Assembly: GCA_026874595.1 (NCBI GenBank)
Contig: CM049313.1
Span: forward strand, 56,627,159-56,691,158
Length of the DNA stretch: 64,000 nt
From: Sipunculus nudus
Taxonomy: Eukaryota > Annelida > Sipuncula > Golfingiida > Sipunculidae
Direction: 5' to 3'
Under the pieces are notes generated by a model, which saw only the letters and a program-made list of their open reading frames with translations, was not told the DNA's origin and ran no database searches. Positions 52,847 through 64,000 of this stretch are shown here, one piece after another (position 1 is the first letter of the stretch; every line of letters begins with the position of its first letter). The translations under genes and the position numbers were made by a program.

Positions 52847-53629
52847 AAGCTCTAGGGCTGTGCCTATATCTGTTGTGAGGCTGCACACAGAGCTAACGCA
52901 TTAATGGACCTATTACCTATAGTGGTGTGCCGATTAATTGATTAAATCGATGATTGGTCGTTTTCTTTCAAATTGATTGCATTTTTGCACAAACGATAAA
53001 AAATGATTATTTAAGCACATGCAAAGAATATAATCCTGTTAGATATATACAAACACAGGGTAATGAACAGCATTAAAATTGAACCTTACATTCATTACCA
53101 ACCATCATCCAGCTACAAGTTGACCTTGGGTGCGGATGGATTGGTTTCTAATGAAAGATGCTTTTTTATCCTGACATTTATGGGTTGGATATATACATGG
53201 AGTATGACTGTAAGTCAGAAAAATAATTGCTACTAGCTGATATAATAAGCTAAAACTGAAAAGAAATCCTTTTTCAGATATACTATAATATAGTATTACA
53301 CCCAGAGATGCAGCATATATTCCTTTAATATGATGATGATACCACCTAACGTGATGACAGTATAATGTATAATTCTTCCAGTAAAAGTTTCACCACATAT
53401 AGAATATACATATTTGTGTTTTTAAACAATATGTAGCAGGTTTTAAAATAATTTTAATTTAATGACATTCAAAGACATGCAAGACATTTTAGAAACAATC
53501 AGGTTTGAAATTCTGATCTTTATTCCTTACAGGATCTTAGAGGTTTTATATATATATGTGTTTATATTAATAGATAATTGTGGGACATTGATTGATTTAT
53601 TAATAAATATATGTTTCTTTTCATCTTTA

Positions 53630-53663
<34 letters not shown>
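53630..53663. repeat. (TA)n microsatellite
   Basis: A TA run of about 34 bp. Confidence 0.9.
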
Positions 53664-53667
<4 letters not shown>

Positions 53668-53944
53668 AGAAAAAGAGATAATAAATGGTAATATACATGT
53701 ATATTAAGGGTAATGTAACTTGTTTTGTATAGAGGCATCCTTGTGCTTCAATATATATTATTTTTAATATTTAAATAAATGCAAATAAATATATTATTTA
53801 TGTATATTATGGCATTTGTATTTATTTTTTTAATCAAGTAGTCTGGATCCCATATCAGTATAAGATATTTTTTATCAGTATGAACTCAGTATTAATATGA
53901 AATCAGTATGAACAATTTTTGTAATCAGCAATAAAGGGGGAGGG

Positions 53945-54310
53945 GTATCTAAAGAACCCTAAAGGTGCCCCAAAGCTCTATAAGGTTCTTTAATGAACCA
54001 TACGATCAAGATAATATAAAGTTGTTTAAACAACCCTGAAGGTGTTTTAGATAACCCTATCATAGGGTTCTATTAAAGAACCCCTAAAGTGTTTTAAAGA
54101 ACCCTATCATAGGGTTCTTTTAAAGAACCCTTGAGGTGTTTTAAAGAACCCCATCAAAGGGTTAAATTAAAGAACCCTAAGGGTGTTTTAAAGAACCCTA
54201 TCATAGGGTTCTTTGAAAGAACCCTATCATAGGGTTCTTTAAAGAACCAAATAGGGTTCCATATTTGTGACAACGTAAAGAACCCTATTGAGTTCTTTGA
54301 AGCACCTTTC
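53945..54310. repeat. Subterminal AAGAACCCTATCATAGGG array
   Basis: About six units of roughly 55-60 bp alternate AAAGAACCCTATCATAGGGT/TCTTT palindromes with GGTGTTTT spacers. Each palindrome can form a hairpin. Confidence 0.85.
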
Positions 54311-54324
54311 GTTCTTAGAGTGTA

Positions 54325-55322
54325 TGTCGCTATCACATCGCAACAAAAATGTGATTTCCCCCAAGTATCCATGCCTTTTACAAACTGACGACAAAGTATG
54401 TGAATATACGTCATGCAGTACCTGCCAAACACCTTTACATATTTCGGACAAACAATATTTATCTTAGTTGGATTGACCCCGCGTGAAAAGTGTATTTCGC
54501 TGATCAGTGGTCTAAGTGAGCTAACAAATGACGATCACAGCGCGTATACAAGTGGAATGCGCAGGTACCAAGATAAAAAGAAAAATGAAACCCATGGGTA
54601 AACTGAAAAACCTTTAAACAAAACAAAGTCTGATCGGGTTCGTTGGGGAAATATGACCCCTCTGATATAATTATTATCGCCGAGTTACCAATGTAAAACG
54701 TAAAGTTAACTTGATTTAAACAACATACTATTATTCTACCGAGCGAATTAGTTTAATATATTTATCATCCCTCAGATTCGAATTGTTCCCATCATTTATT
54801 TTTCACACATTTTATTCCCCTGGTTTGTTCCCAGATAATTATTTAATTTGGACATCTTCTCAATAGCTATATTAATAATCTCTTTAGTATTACATTTCAG
54901 TTTAAATGATAAATCTTGCGAATATACTAACGTTAACCCGCCTAGCGTGTATGGAGTTTTCAATTAAAGAGCTTTTATACATACCTCGGGGGAAATCTCC
55001 GCGATCTTTACAGTAAAGCAGCCCACTTAGTATTTGATAAGGAGCTGGCTCTCGTATGTTAACTTGTTACACCGTCACTTTCACTGCCCAGTCTCATTCA
55101 TCCACCATTGGGTTCATTCTATTTCATATATTTGATTGACGTAGAGACGCCCGAAAGTCGATAGTAAAATACAAGGTATGCATAAACACAACATACAACA
55201 AACTCTTTCACAAAATTTTATTTTTCAAGCACTTTTCCAAACCAATCTCTCTTTTTAAGCACTTTTCAAGCCCTTGAAATTGAAATGACTACATTCAAGC
55301 ACTTTTCAAGGTTTTCAAGGTG
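54325..55322. other. Unassigned DNA between nested element and right arm
   Basis: No gene is recognised. At about 55225-55320 a CAAGCACTTTTCAAG motif repeats three times. Confidence 0.5.
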
Positions 55323-56793
55323 CGTACGAACCCTGTCTCTGAAAACGAACGCGGTGGCGGCGGAACCCGGTCAAAAACATAGTATCCACAAAAATTATTT
55401 TGACTGATACAATTAATAGGAAAAAAGTAGATACATTTGAAGAAAGAGTAGGAAAATATAGGACAGTGTCATAAAAATTAGTGGTAAAAAGCAGGGTCGC
55501 TGAACAGCCTGTATTATTGTTTTATTCGCAAAAGTCCAGTTCTCTTAAAAAGCAGATGAATCAAGAAAACCCTATTTTATTTTTTTTAAATACATAAACA
55601 CAGATTATATTTGTATCCGCCAAAACGAAGTTTTGTGGATACTATATTTTTGACCGGGTTCCGCCGCCGCCGCGTTCGTTTCCGGAGAACTCCTCTGAGA
55701 CTACTGGACTGATTTTTTCCGAAACTTACACCAATTATCGGGTCACATGTGAACTGGTGCCTAATCAATTTGCGTTGACATCTGACCTTTCCTTCCTTGC
55801 CCAGCATCCAGTTGTGCGTCTGTTTCCACACATACACCCACATATCTCGGGAACCGTTTGATCGATCAGGAAAAATTTTTTGTACAAATGTAGCCCTTGG
55901 ATAACTTATTAATATACATAAAAAATGGTGGGCCACCTGCAACCATGTTTGCACAGTTTACATCTGTTCGTCTGCCTTGGGGTTAAAATCACTCATATCT
56001 CTGCAATGGTTTAACTAATCCAGCTGAAATTTGGCATGCGTATACATCCTGGATAGCTTTCTTGATTTTATGACAAGTGGCGCCACCTACATTCTAGTTT
56101 ACGCTGCAGACATCCAAGCTCATATCTCGGGAACCGTTTGACCGATTGGGCCAAAATTTTGCATGTGTATAGATCTCATATAGCTCTTTGTCATACACAA
56201 AACTGGAGGGGCCACCTGGAACCATTTTTGCACAGCGTCCGTCTGTTTGTCTGCCGAGGGCTAAAATCCCTCATATCTCAGTAGTGGTTTGATTTATCTG
56301 CCTAAAATTTTGCGTGTTTGTAAATCATGGATAGCTTTCTCGATTTTTTTTTTGGCAGGTGGCGCCACCTTCATTTATGTTAACGCTGCAGACATTCAGG
56401 GTCATTTCTCAGGACTGGTTGGACATATCCCCCCAAAATTTTCCATGTGTATAGATCTCACGTCGCTCCTAATCTTACACAAGATTGGTGGCGCCACCTG
56501 CCACAATTTTTGCACAGGATCCTTCTGATTGTCTGCTGTGGGATAAAATCACCCATATACAAGCAGTGGTTCGACTTATCTGCCTTAAATTTTGCATATG
56601 TATACGACTTGGACAGCTTGCTGGATTTTGTGGTCCGTGGCACAACCTACAAACACATTTCGGCTGCAGACATCCATGCTAATATGCAACGCACCTCACT
56701 CTATTTCCCCTTGCCACTCAATCCATGCCTCACTTCACCCGTTCCACTCTGATTTTGGCGGATACACGTAGTCGCTTGTCGACTTCATGTATT
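55323..56793 (-). repeat. Right inverted arm: tandem 279-bp dimeric units
   Basis: The complement of the left-arm unit repeats about every 280 bp (ACTCATATCTC-like marks near 55991, 56272 and 56551). The NGGCGCCACC core is intact at several points and mutated elsewhere. The arm is longer than the left one by a partly degraded stretch at about 55710-55940 and a 343-bp insert. Confidence 0.8.
55341..55683. mobile_element. 343-bp insert with GAAAACGAACGCGG ends
   Basis: Imperfect inverted ends of about 55 bp contain CGAACGCGG, GCGGCGGAACCCGGTCAAAA and AGTATCCACAAAA. The matching point in the left arm (about 49174) lacks this stretch and runs straight from GAGTTCTC into CAGGGTTC. A short hairpin, GTATCCGCCAAAAC with its partner, lies at 55613-55643. 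Confidence 0.75.
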
Positions 56794-59700
56794 GTGGTTT
56801 CTGTTTAAAAAAAAGAGCAATGATGTATATAGCTATCCTTTACAAGTTCAAGTACTGCAAAAGCCCCATTAGGAAATAACTTAAACTCTTGGTGAAGCCA
56901 CAGTATCCCGTCAGCAAAAAGAAAGTATATAGGTCAGGTGCTTCTATAATGCTGTATACAGTGTGGCAGGTTTTTTTTACAAATGGCAATTATAATAGAA
57001 ATCTTAAGAAATAATGGATAAACAGGATTAACCCTGTGGGCACATACATGTATTTATTATTTTATGTTTGATAAATGTTTAATGCATGAAAGACTATAAA
57101 ACAATACACCTATAGCTCTTTTTGTGTATCTTTATTCTCAGTCACGTAGAAATGTGGATCAGCCATTTAAACTGGAACATAGGGAATCCATTAAGAATGT
57201 TATTTTCAGTTGCAGTAAGTGAGGATGAAATTCTTACACATTGTACCAAACATGAGTTGCTACTGCATGGCAGGTTAGTTTTAAGGTTAGCAAGTTCATA
57301 TGAAATTCAATGGGATGGGACTGCTTCACATGTATATAGAAGGGAGTTTACCTATTATACAAAACAATATAAACACTTGCAATAAATCTATTGAAAGTTT
57401 TATTGCTCAGTAATAAAAATCACAGGCATCATTTAACATTGGAAGACAAGTATAAAGCAATTACAATCAATTAACAGCATCTGGCATGTACTGTGCCTCT
57501 GTATAGATAAGCCCTTTGATATCAATTATTCCATTCCCGTTATAAACTTATCAAATGCCAACCTATATATACTGATTCTTGTGGCACCTTTAGACACTGT
57601 ATTAACAGAGTTGCATTTACATAAATTCCTTTTTTCTGAATAAATTGAAAGTGGTTTGTTAACTGGCTGTTTGAATTTCTGTCATTACATTACCTAAAGC
57701 TCTTGTCTGAATACTGATATCATTACACAGCAATTTTTTTTCTTATTTCATGCATCTGTCCATTGCAGATAATACAGGTGTCTATTTACACAGAAATATT
57801 CAATATGTTTTAAAGTGAAATCAAATTTAAGTTGAATCAAACTTTGGAATAAATAAAATGTTTGGAATGGGCTACTACCATCATCTGACAATACAATTCA
57901 TGCTATTCATTAAATATATTTAATAGAGATTTGTTCATGCATGTACATGTAAATATTAACTGAACATATATTTCTTGGTCCCTAGAACTATCTGCATAAA
58001 TCAGTCATGGTTCTTAAATAAATCTATACTTCACTGTACATATAGAATATAAATACATACATATTTCTCCAGAATAATTTATTGCAGATGAAAACAGATA
58101 CAAATCTCACATAAGAATATCCTTAGGCAGACTTTAGACATGTATATTTGCAATCAATTCATATACATTATGTTTTTATACAATGAAGAATTTGCATAGA
58201 GTCTAGCTTCTTCCAATGAGTAATGACTTTTAGACCAAACCAGGACATGTTATTAGTATACAGTTTGCAACCACATATCATTAGCTAATGCAAATACTTG
58301 TGCTGAAACTTGACATAAATAAACACATAATCTGTCATTTCTTTCCATAAGATAACAGATATTAATATACTGAAATGTATGACCTGATATTGCAAATTCT
58401 CCTTCTGCATTATGATACAAAATTATACTAATCTTAAAATCTTAAAATATCCTGTGTAAACTGTACCATTTTTTATGTATGTGCATGTGAGAGAGAGAGA
58501 GTCAAAGCGATCCAAACATGCCATTTTAGACTTCTCTTATTGCTGTGATTTTATATCATGTTTTAAACTTTTTACTATGTTGGACCCTTCAGGTATGTAT
58601 TTTTTTACACACACACATATATATTATATATGCATTAATACAAAGCAAAGAAGTTAAAAATACATGCTAGAAATGACAAGAACATATAACCTGTAATTTC
58701 TAACAATATCTTAATCAAAATTCTGCTTCTGAATTTCAGTAAAGGACATAGGTCTTAACACATAATTCTATCTTTGTTATCTTTACCTTTAAGACTGGCT
58801 TAAGCAGAATGCCAAAAATAAATATATTTTTTTTTAAACAATGAGCATTAAATCTAAGGTTGTACAGGTGAAAGATCAAAGTATACTCTATGCCAAATTA
58901 GAAAGAAGACCAGAGGTTACAATTCAGAAAACATTTTTGAAGTAATTATTGGTTTAATTATATGATGTTTGCATTTCCATGGTAGGAAAACTGTCAGGTA
59001 TTTGAGTTGTAAGGAATGAGTAATTTTACAGTTAGTTCATGTGTTTTATATTAACAAACTGTATTAATATTTTGCCAAAACCTATCCTCTAACAAAATAA
59101 GAGGAAATGATTATAGAAATATAATAAAATTTTGCATCCCCGTTAGATAATCCAATGTGGGCCTTTCATCCAAGTAAGCATTTACTAAAAACACAGCAAG
59201 GCCACACAGGTATGTTACAAATTGGGTGTGCATAATAGAATCACAAACTTATACATGTATGTAATGCATTAATTAGTTAATGCTTTACATTAATACACAT
59301 TCTAACAACATCAACGATTCATACCAAAGAGAACATGCCAAGATATATTCCATATTTTGTATTACCTGAATAAACACTGAAAGACAATAAATAGTTTATA
59401 AAACTATCTCTCAAAGCCACATTTCATCAGTACAAGTATTGAAAATGTTTGCAACATAATATCCAGGAATAAGCAGGATGATCTATTCCACCCTGCTTGT
59501 CCAACTTATATAGATTAGAGATATATTAAACCAAGGAGTTTATAGGACCTATAAACTCCTTGATTAAACTCACTGGAGTTTAATCTCTTGGCTTTGATCA
59601 TAAACTTTAAAATATGCACAAAATGGTGATAACAAGACACAACTCATACAGGTAAAAACTTCTTTTTATATCATTAGCAAATCTGTACTAAGGGTAACAT

Positions 59701-62277
59701 TAATATCAGCAAACAATCAGCAAACTTCTGAAAAACTGTTCAAACAATCTGAGGAATAGTGTAGTCAAATGCTCTAACATTTGATTCATCACAGTATATG
59801 TGAAATATTCTTTGTAACTACACATAAAATTCTTATAAACACACAGGACCATTGGTTGATCTGAAATAATTGCATAATATTTACCCCTGTATGGATGCTC
59901 AAGTCAGAGCTTTCTGTTTGGTGAACGGTTTGTTGGATATCAACTGGTCTTTTAAAGTTGAAACATAAATTTACATATATATACATGTAGAAAAAGTGCA
60001 AATAGAGTGGTCATAAAACCCATTCATGTTGATGCACCAAAAAAAATACTATTAGTAATACAAACCAATTCTGTGGTTTTTATCTTTATAAAAAGCTTTC
60101 ATGTTTTTTTATTCACAGATAATTGAAGCAATGCTTTTGAAACAATGGTCATTATTACATGTATAAATATCCTGATAATATAATTATTAGTATGAATAAT
60201 CCTCTTCTTCATGAATAATATTCTAATTTATAGAGCTGTTAAATTTTTATAAATGTTACACTATACACACAAGAGCTATGTGAATATATATTCTTCAAAG
60301 GTCTCTTATTACTGAACCATCTTTTTTTCTCAAACATATGCCAGATCGATTAACTTGTACATATTCATGAAAATATTAAGGTTCAACCAGGAGTTATCAC
60401 AAGGTGTAACCATCAGAAGGTTTTCACAATATATAATTCAAAGTTAATTAACGCCACTGATGAGTCAGCTATTGCAAATCGAGATGTACTGGTATCCCGT
60501 TTTTAGACTTATCTCTATCTTTGGTCTGTAACCCTGAAGCACTGTTTCAATCTGAAAATAATGCAACACAAACAAACCCACATTCAACTTCCATCCTTGG
60601 ACTGTTAACATTAAGGAGTGAACCAATTACAGGTACCAATCTATCATGATACAAAAAAATCAAAGATATTTTATACAAACTTAAAAAAAATTTCTGACAT
60701 CACATCTTGCATGCTAACAAGTGCTTACATGTACTTTGATATAGCAAAGGTTACAAACAATTTTGATCAGATGCAAGTTTCTTTATTTCTGATCATATAG
60801 CCATTCACTTGAATTTATAAGGTGACTGAGCTCAAATGTTAGAAGACTAGATATAATTTAGTACAGACTTTCAGGATCAAAATGCAAGTAAACAAATTAT
60901 TTCTTAAAACTTAAAATGCAAACAGTTCATCTCTCACTGAGAAATAAAAGTGCTTCCAATATAAACCAGTCATGAATTCTCCATTCTGTATCAGTGAAAG
61001 ACAGATTTGTTTGATAATAAATAGCTCATCTATTCAAAATAACTGCTTAGGATTCCAGGAGTTCAATGTACGCATATGCACAGAATTTTTTACCCCATCA
61101 GTAAATGTTTACACCCACAAAGGGAAATAAAAGCCACAGTATTAATGTCTAAGTTACATGGTTATAATTTGTTTCATATTCAGTATTAATATAATCATAC
61201 ATAAAGGAGAGGCTGCTTAAACTGAGGATGCAATAACACATAGAGAAATTATATACATAGCAGCAAGCTTTCTTGCTGGTCCCAATTGCATGATTATCAG
61301 GAAATGATTTAATGCCTCCAGGGAAGTTATTTTAATTTAAATTGACAAGGCATGACCTGACAGGACAAAGAACAGGGCTGAGGGGCTATTTATGGTGAAT
61401 CCAAACCCTGAACTAATAGCACCTAATTAACATCAAAATATAACAACAAACCAGATCAACTTAAGTCATTAAACAGCTGTTAGCTAAGGCATAATTACAG
61501 GTCTGCAGGTTCAATGTTACTTCCCCATGTACTCTTTACTGTAAATCTCTCTCAATGAACAAGCTGACCATAAAATTTCATTTGTTTTGTTATTCCATCT
61601 ATTCAGGATGGGCTCCAGTTTGATAAATGACTCTGACTAGAATACTAGGAAGCTGTTCATATTATCTGAACAGACCTGTTTCTAAATAAAGGAAACATTA
61701 TCATAATTTAATGGGTCCATGTGACACAAACATAGATTAGTATGAATTAAGTTATATGTAAACAACCTGTCATCCAGTGGATCCAAGGATACAAGTATGA
61801 CATGCTGAGCTAATCACATGACAAACTCTTAAATCAATGATCCTGAGCTCTACAACAAAACATGAAATTAACAACCAAGACCGCACTAGTCTATAATTTG
61901 TGATACAGCCTATGGCTGAGCCCTAGCTGACAGAGCTGCTTCCCATGCAATATGTATAAATTACTTTTATATACACAAATTAATTACCTTGCATATATAA
62001 ATGTTCATCAACCAGGCCACAAGCAATAATAACTAGACCTTGCTGTATATATCTTGTTGCTTTCTTACATGTTTACAATGCAGGGAATATACATCAGAAC
62101 AAATGATTCTTAAAATAAAAATACAAATAATGTATAAGTAAAAAAATTATATTCTTTGCTCAACCATAGAAAAAAAGCAATTTGTTCAATTAAACTATGA
62201 TCAGTGACAAGCAAACAATCCTCCATATAACTTGTATGCTTGTTCAGAGATTTGAAGTGAAAAAAAGTAATACCACA
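56794..62277. other. AT-rich intergenic DNA and possible ZIP 3' UTR
   Basis: No coding sequence is supported. The part next to 62278 may be the 3' UTR of the ZIP transporter. There is a GA run near 58488-58501 and the double stem-loop at 59532-59584. ORFs here are short and low-complexity. Confidence 0.5.
59532..59584. repeat. Two adjacent perfect stem-loops
   Basis: CAAGGAGTTTATAG (59532-59545) pairs with CTATAAACTCCTTG (59549-59562). Directly after it, ATTAAACTC (59563-59571) pairs with GAGTTTAAT (59576-59584) across a four-base loop. Confidence 0.9.
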
Positions 62278-63432
62278 TTATGTCATTGGTTGGGCACCTC
62301 TTTCACATGATGGTCTGACAACTTCTGGATGCAGAAACAACACAGCTGTCACTGTCCCATATCCTAGGATAACAAAGAAAAACTTTAACATTCGATGAGG
62401 TTCATGATGAACTGTGTTGAATTCATGTGGTAAAATTTCAAAGAAAGTCACATACAGAAATGTTCCACAGGCCAAGCCTTGTAAAACTCCATTTATAAGA
62501 CTAGAAGCTGTCATGTCTCTGGTAACATCTGTGATACCGATTCCTATTGCAATTCCAACTGGTGCTGTCATTGCAAACACTGCATTTGATTTTATTATAC
62601 TTTTTATGGAAAGTGAGCTCTGGACAAGGTTTAATCCCAAGCTGAATGCCAATATAGACTTGTGTAAGCCTAATGCACCAAATATGCCTAATACACTGTC
62701 CCTGGTAGGCTGTAACCCTACAGCCAGTCCTTCAAATATGGAATGCAATGAGAGTGCCAGCAACAGCATGACTGACCGGATTGGAGAGTGAGAGCTTGGA
62801 TCTGGGTGAAAACCACTTTCTTCAAGCGACTTCTGATGGAGTAATGCTTCAGTATCTGCATCTGTGTCAGATCCAGCATCAATTTCATGATCAGCAGTTC
62901 CATAGATCTGTGTGTCTCCATTAATACAATGCTGTACATTACTTTGTATATCCCCACTTCTGTTTACTCCATCTGTGACAGGTTTCCTGGCTCTTGGGTT
63001 GGAGAAATGTGGTGGAGAATCCGTAGTTGACACAGAATCTGATTTTGAAGGCATGAGTCGTTTATACCCACTCTGTTCTTGTCTGCCAGCTTTGTACTGC
63101 AGCACCAACTGTTCTGTTAACATGATGATAAAAAATCCAAAGCACATCACAAACTCAGCAAGAGGAAATGAAGTCGAACTTTCAGCACTGTCCAGGCCAT
63201 CAGCAATCTGAGATCGCACCTCGGGGAACAAGTCCAGTAAACAAGTTGCCAGGAACACGCCAGCTGCGTAACAGCTCAAGATACTAATAGCGATTTTATA
63301 ACGCCTGGCTTTAGATGGATCCCCTTGTTTTCGCAACGCAGACATTAAAAGAAGCGGGATCATGCTGAACAAGAAAGTCAGCCCCAACATGGCAAACAAG
63401 ACGATAACTTTTGTTATCTGTACGGACAACAT
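62278..63432 (-). CDS. SLC39A1: ZIP-family zinc transporter (SLC39A1/2/3 type)
   Basis: A 384-residue protein predicted to import zinc across the plasma membrane or from vesicles. Eight membrane segments lie near residues 8-31, 47-69, 91-113, 221-241, 246-270, 284-301, 311-334 and 349-367. A loop between segments 3 and 4 (about 114-219) carries scattered His and a DTDADTE patch. The ZIP signature LHSIFEGLAVGL (His230, Glu234) is in segment 4 and LHKSILAFSLGL (His257) in segment 5. The ORF has no intron. The frame upstream is open for about 27 codons but has no ATG before an in-frame TGA, so this start is secure. SLC39A1 versus A3 is undecided. Confidence 0.94.
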   Translation of the reverse strand: MLSVQITKVIVLFAMLGLTFLFSMIPLLLMSALRKQGDPSKARRYKIAISILSCYAAGVFLATCLLDLFPEVRSQIADGLDSAESSTSFPLAEFVMCFGFFIIMLTEQLVLQYKAGRQEQSGYKRLMPSKSDSVSTTDSPPHFSNPRARKPVTDGVNRSGDIQSNVQHCINGDTQIYGTADHEIDAGSDTDADTEALLHQKSLEESGFHPDPSSHSPIRSVMLLLALSLHSIFEGLAVGLQPTRDSVLGIFGALGLHKSILAFSLGLNLVQSSLSIKSIIKSNAVFAMTAPVGIAIGIGITDVTRDMTASSLINGVLQGLACGTFLYVTFFEILPHEFNTVHHEPHRMLKFFFVILGYGTVTAVLFLHPEVVRPSCERGAQPMT

Positions 63433-64000
63433 TTCGGGATCGGCTTCTCTTAAAGATTCTGGAGACGTAGAAGTCGTTACAGCAGCTGAAACTGTGGCTT
63501 CTCACGACCTTTCACGGTTCGCTCATCTCAGAGGGCTAATTTACCTGAAAGTTCTGCTTCAGTACGTTAGGACTCACACCTCCTCTCATCTTCGCTTCGG
63601 CTGTGTTGTCGTCTGCTCTGACTGGAGTCACGATCACACGCTCTCCATGCATAACACCTTGTTCATGTGACTCGAAGAAGCGTAATAGAATGTGTATGGA
63701 GAGTGGCCGAGAAAACAAACGCCCCATTGCATTCATTATACTCGGGTAAAATTTAATTCATCCGAATACCCTGCTTGGTTTATTTGACATAGACTGGTAC
63801 CCTGCTCTATTAAGGCCCTCAAGCCAAGCATAGAGACAGGCGTACAACGCCATCTTAAGTACTTAAGTACCTTTAGACTGGTTCCAACTCCAGTCTGCAC
63901 GCTCACACCGATTGTCATGGACGTTCTCGAGGTCCTGGCTGGTTATCCATGAAGATTACTTATACAATTACTTTCTTTAATTACTTAAAGTTTCCAAATA
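63433..64000 (-). promoter_or_regulatory. ZIP 5' leader and upstream region
   Basis: The region is CpG-richer than its surroundings and has no exon that I can support. A donor-like TTTCAG/GTAAAT lies near 63545 on the minus strand, so a noncoding leader exon is possible. Confidence 0.3.

Larger units (their letters stand above)
50136..54322. mobile_element. Nested DNA transposon, CACTCTAAGAA ends, TA flanks
   Basis: CACTCTAAGAA at 50136 and its inverse TTCTTAGAGTG ending at 54322 enclose 4187 bp, with TA on both outer sides (50134-50135 and 54323-54324). Subterminal arrays of AGGGTTCTTT/AAAGAACCCT lie at 50155-50300 and 53945-54310. Ends starting CACT with subterminal repeats suggest a CACTA or Chapaev (CMC) relative, but no transposase is visible. 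The class is therefore uncertain. Confidence 0.75.
48292..56793. mobile_element. 8.5-kb composite with long inverted arms
   Basis: The left arm (48292-49190) and right arm (55323-56793) are inverted copies of each other. Outer ends share AGTCGACAAGCGATGACGTG/ATAC-type sequence and GTATCCGCCAAAATCA. Further in they share AAGTGAGGCATGGATTGAGT and then GGCAAGGGG. Inner ends share CAGTAGTCTCAGAGGAGTTC. Between them are about 0.9 kb of unassigned DNA on each side and a nested 4.2-kb element. No target duplication is obvious. It could be one foldback-type element or two independent inverted copies of a family. Confidence 0.7.

Overview
This window is AT-rich animal nuclear DNA with long introns, GT-AG splice sites and many short inverted-repeat elements. 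Protein similarity and repeat style suggest a lophotrochozoan, most likely a mollusc. The taxon is an inference; the gene models below were read by eye from the sequence.

Layout. (1) About 1-16597, plus strand: the 3' part of a DENND4-type gene (DENN-domain Rab guanine-nucleotide exchange factor). Eleven confident coding exons keep one reading frame from 4249 to the stop at 16597. The DENN-domain exons lie outside the window to the left. (2) 16598-21773: the tail-to-tail gap, with no coding sequence, probably holding the two 3' UTRs. (3) 21774-38588, minus strand: a complete cytosolic threonyl-tRNA synthetase gene, with nineteen exons and 709 codons plus stop in one unbroken frame. A promoter-like region follows at about 39.7-42.0 kb. 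(4) About 40.7-62.2 kb: gene-poor DNA dominated by microsatellites and transposable elements. (5) 62278-63432, minus strand: an uninterrupted ORF for a ZIP (SLC39) zinc transporter.

The three genes are unrelated housekeeping or cell-biology functions (vesicle traffic, translation, zinc uptake), and nothing suggests they act together. DENND4 and TARS are convergent; TARS and the ZIP gene point the same way, about 22 kb apart.

The most unusual region is 48.3-56.8 kb. Two arms of about 0.9 and 1.5 kb face each other in inverted orientation. Both are built from about 279-bp tandem units carrying a GGTGGCGCCACC palindrome. Between them lies a separate 4187-bp element, flanked by TA, with CACTCTAAGAA ends and arrays of AGAACCCT/AGGGTTCT motifs just inside. 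Its interior looks like a spliced but decayed gene. The right arm also carries a 343-bp element with inverted ends that is absent from the left arm. TARS introns hold at least three further inverted-repeat elements and a tRNA-derived SINE.
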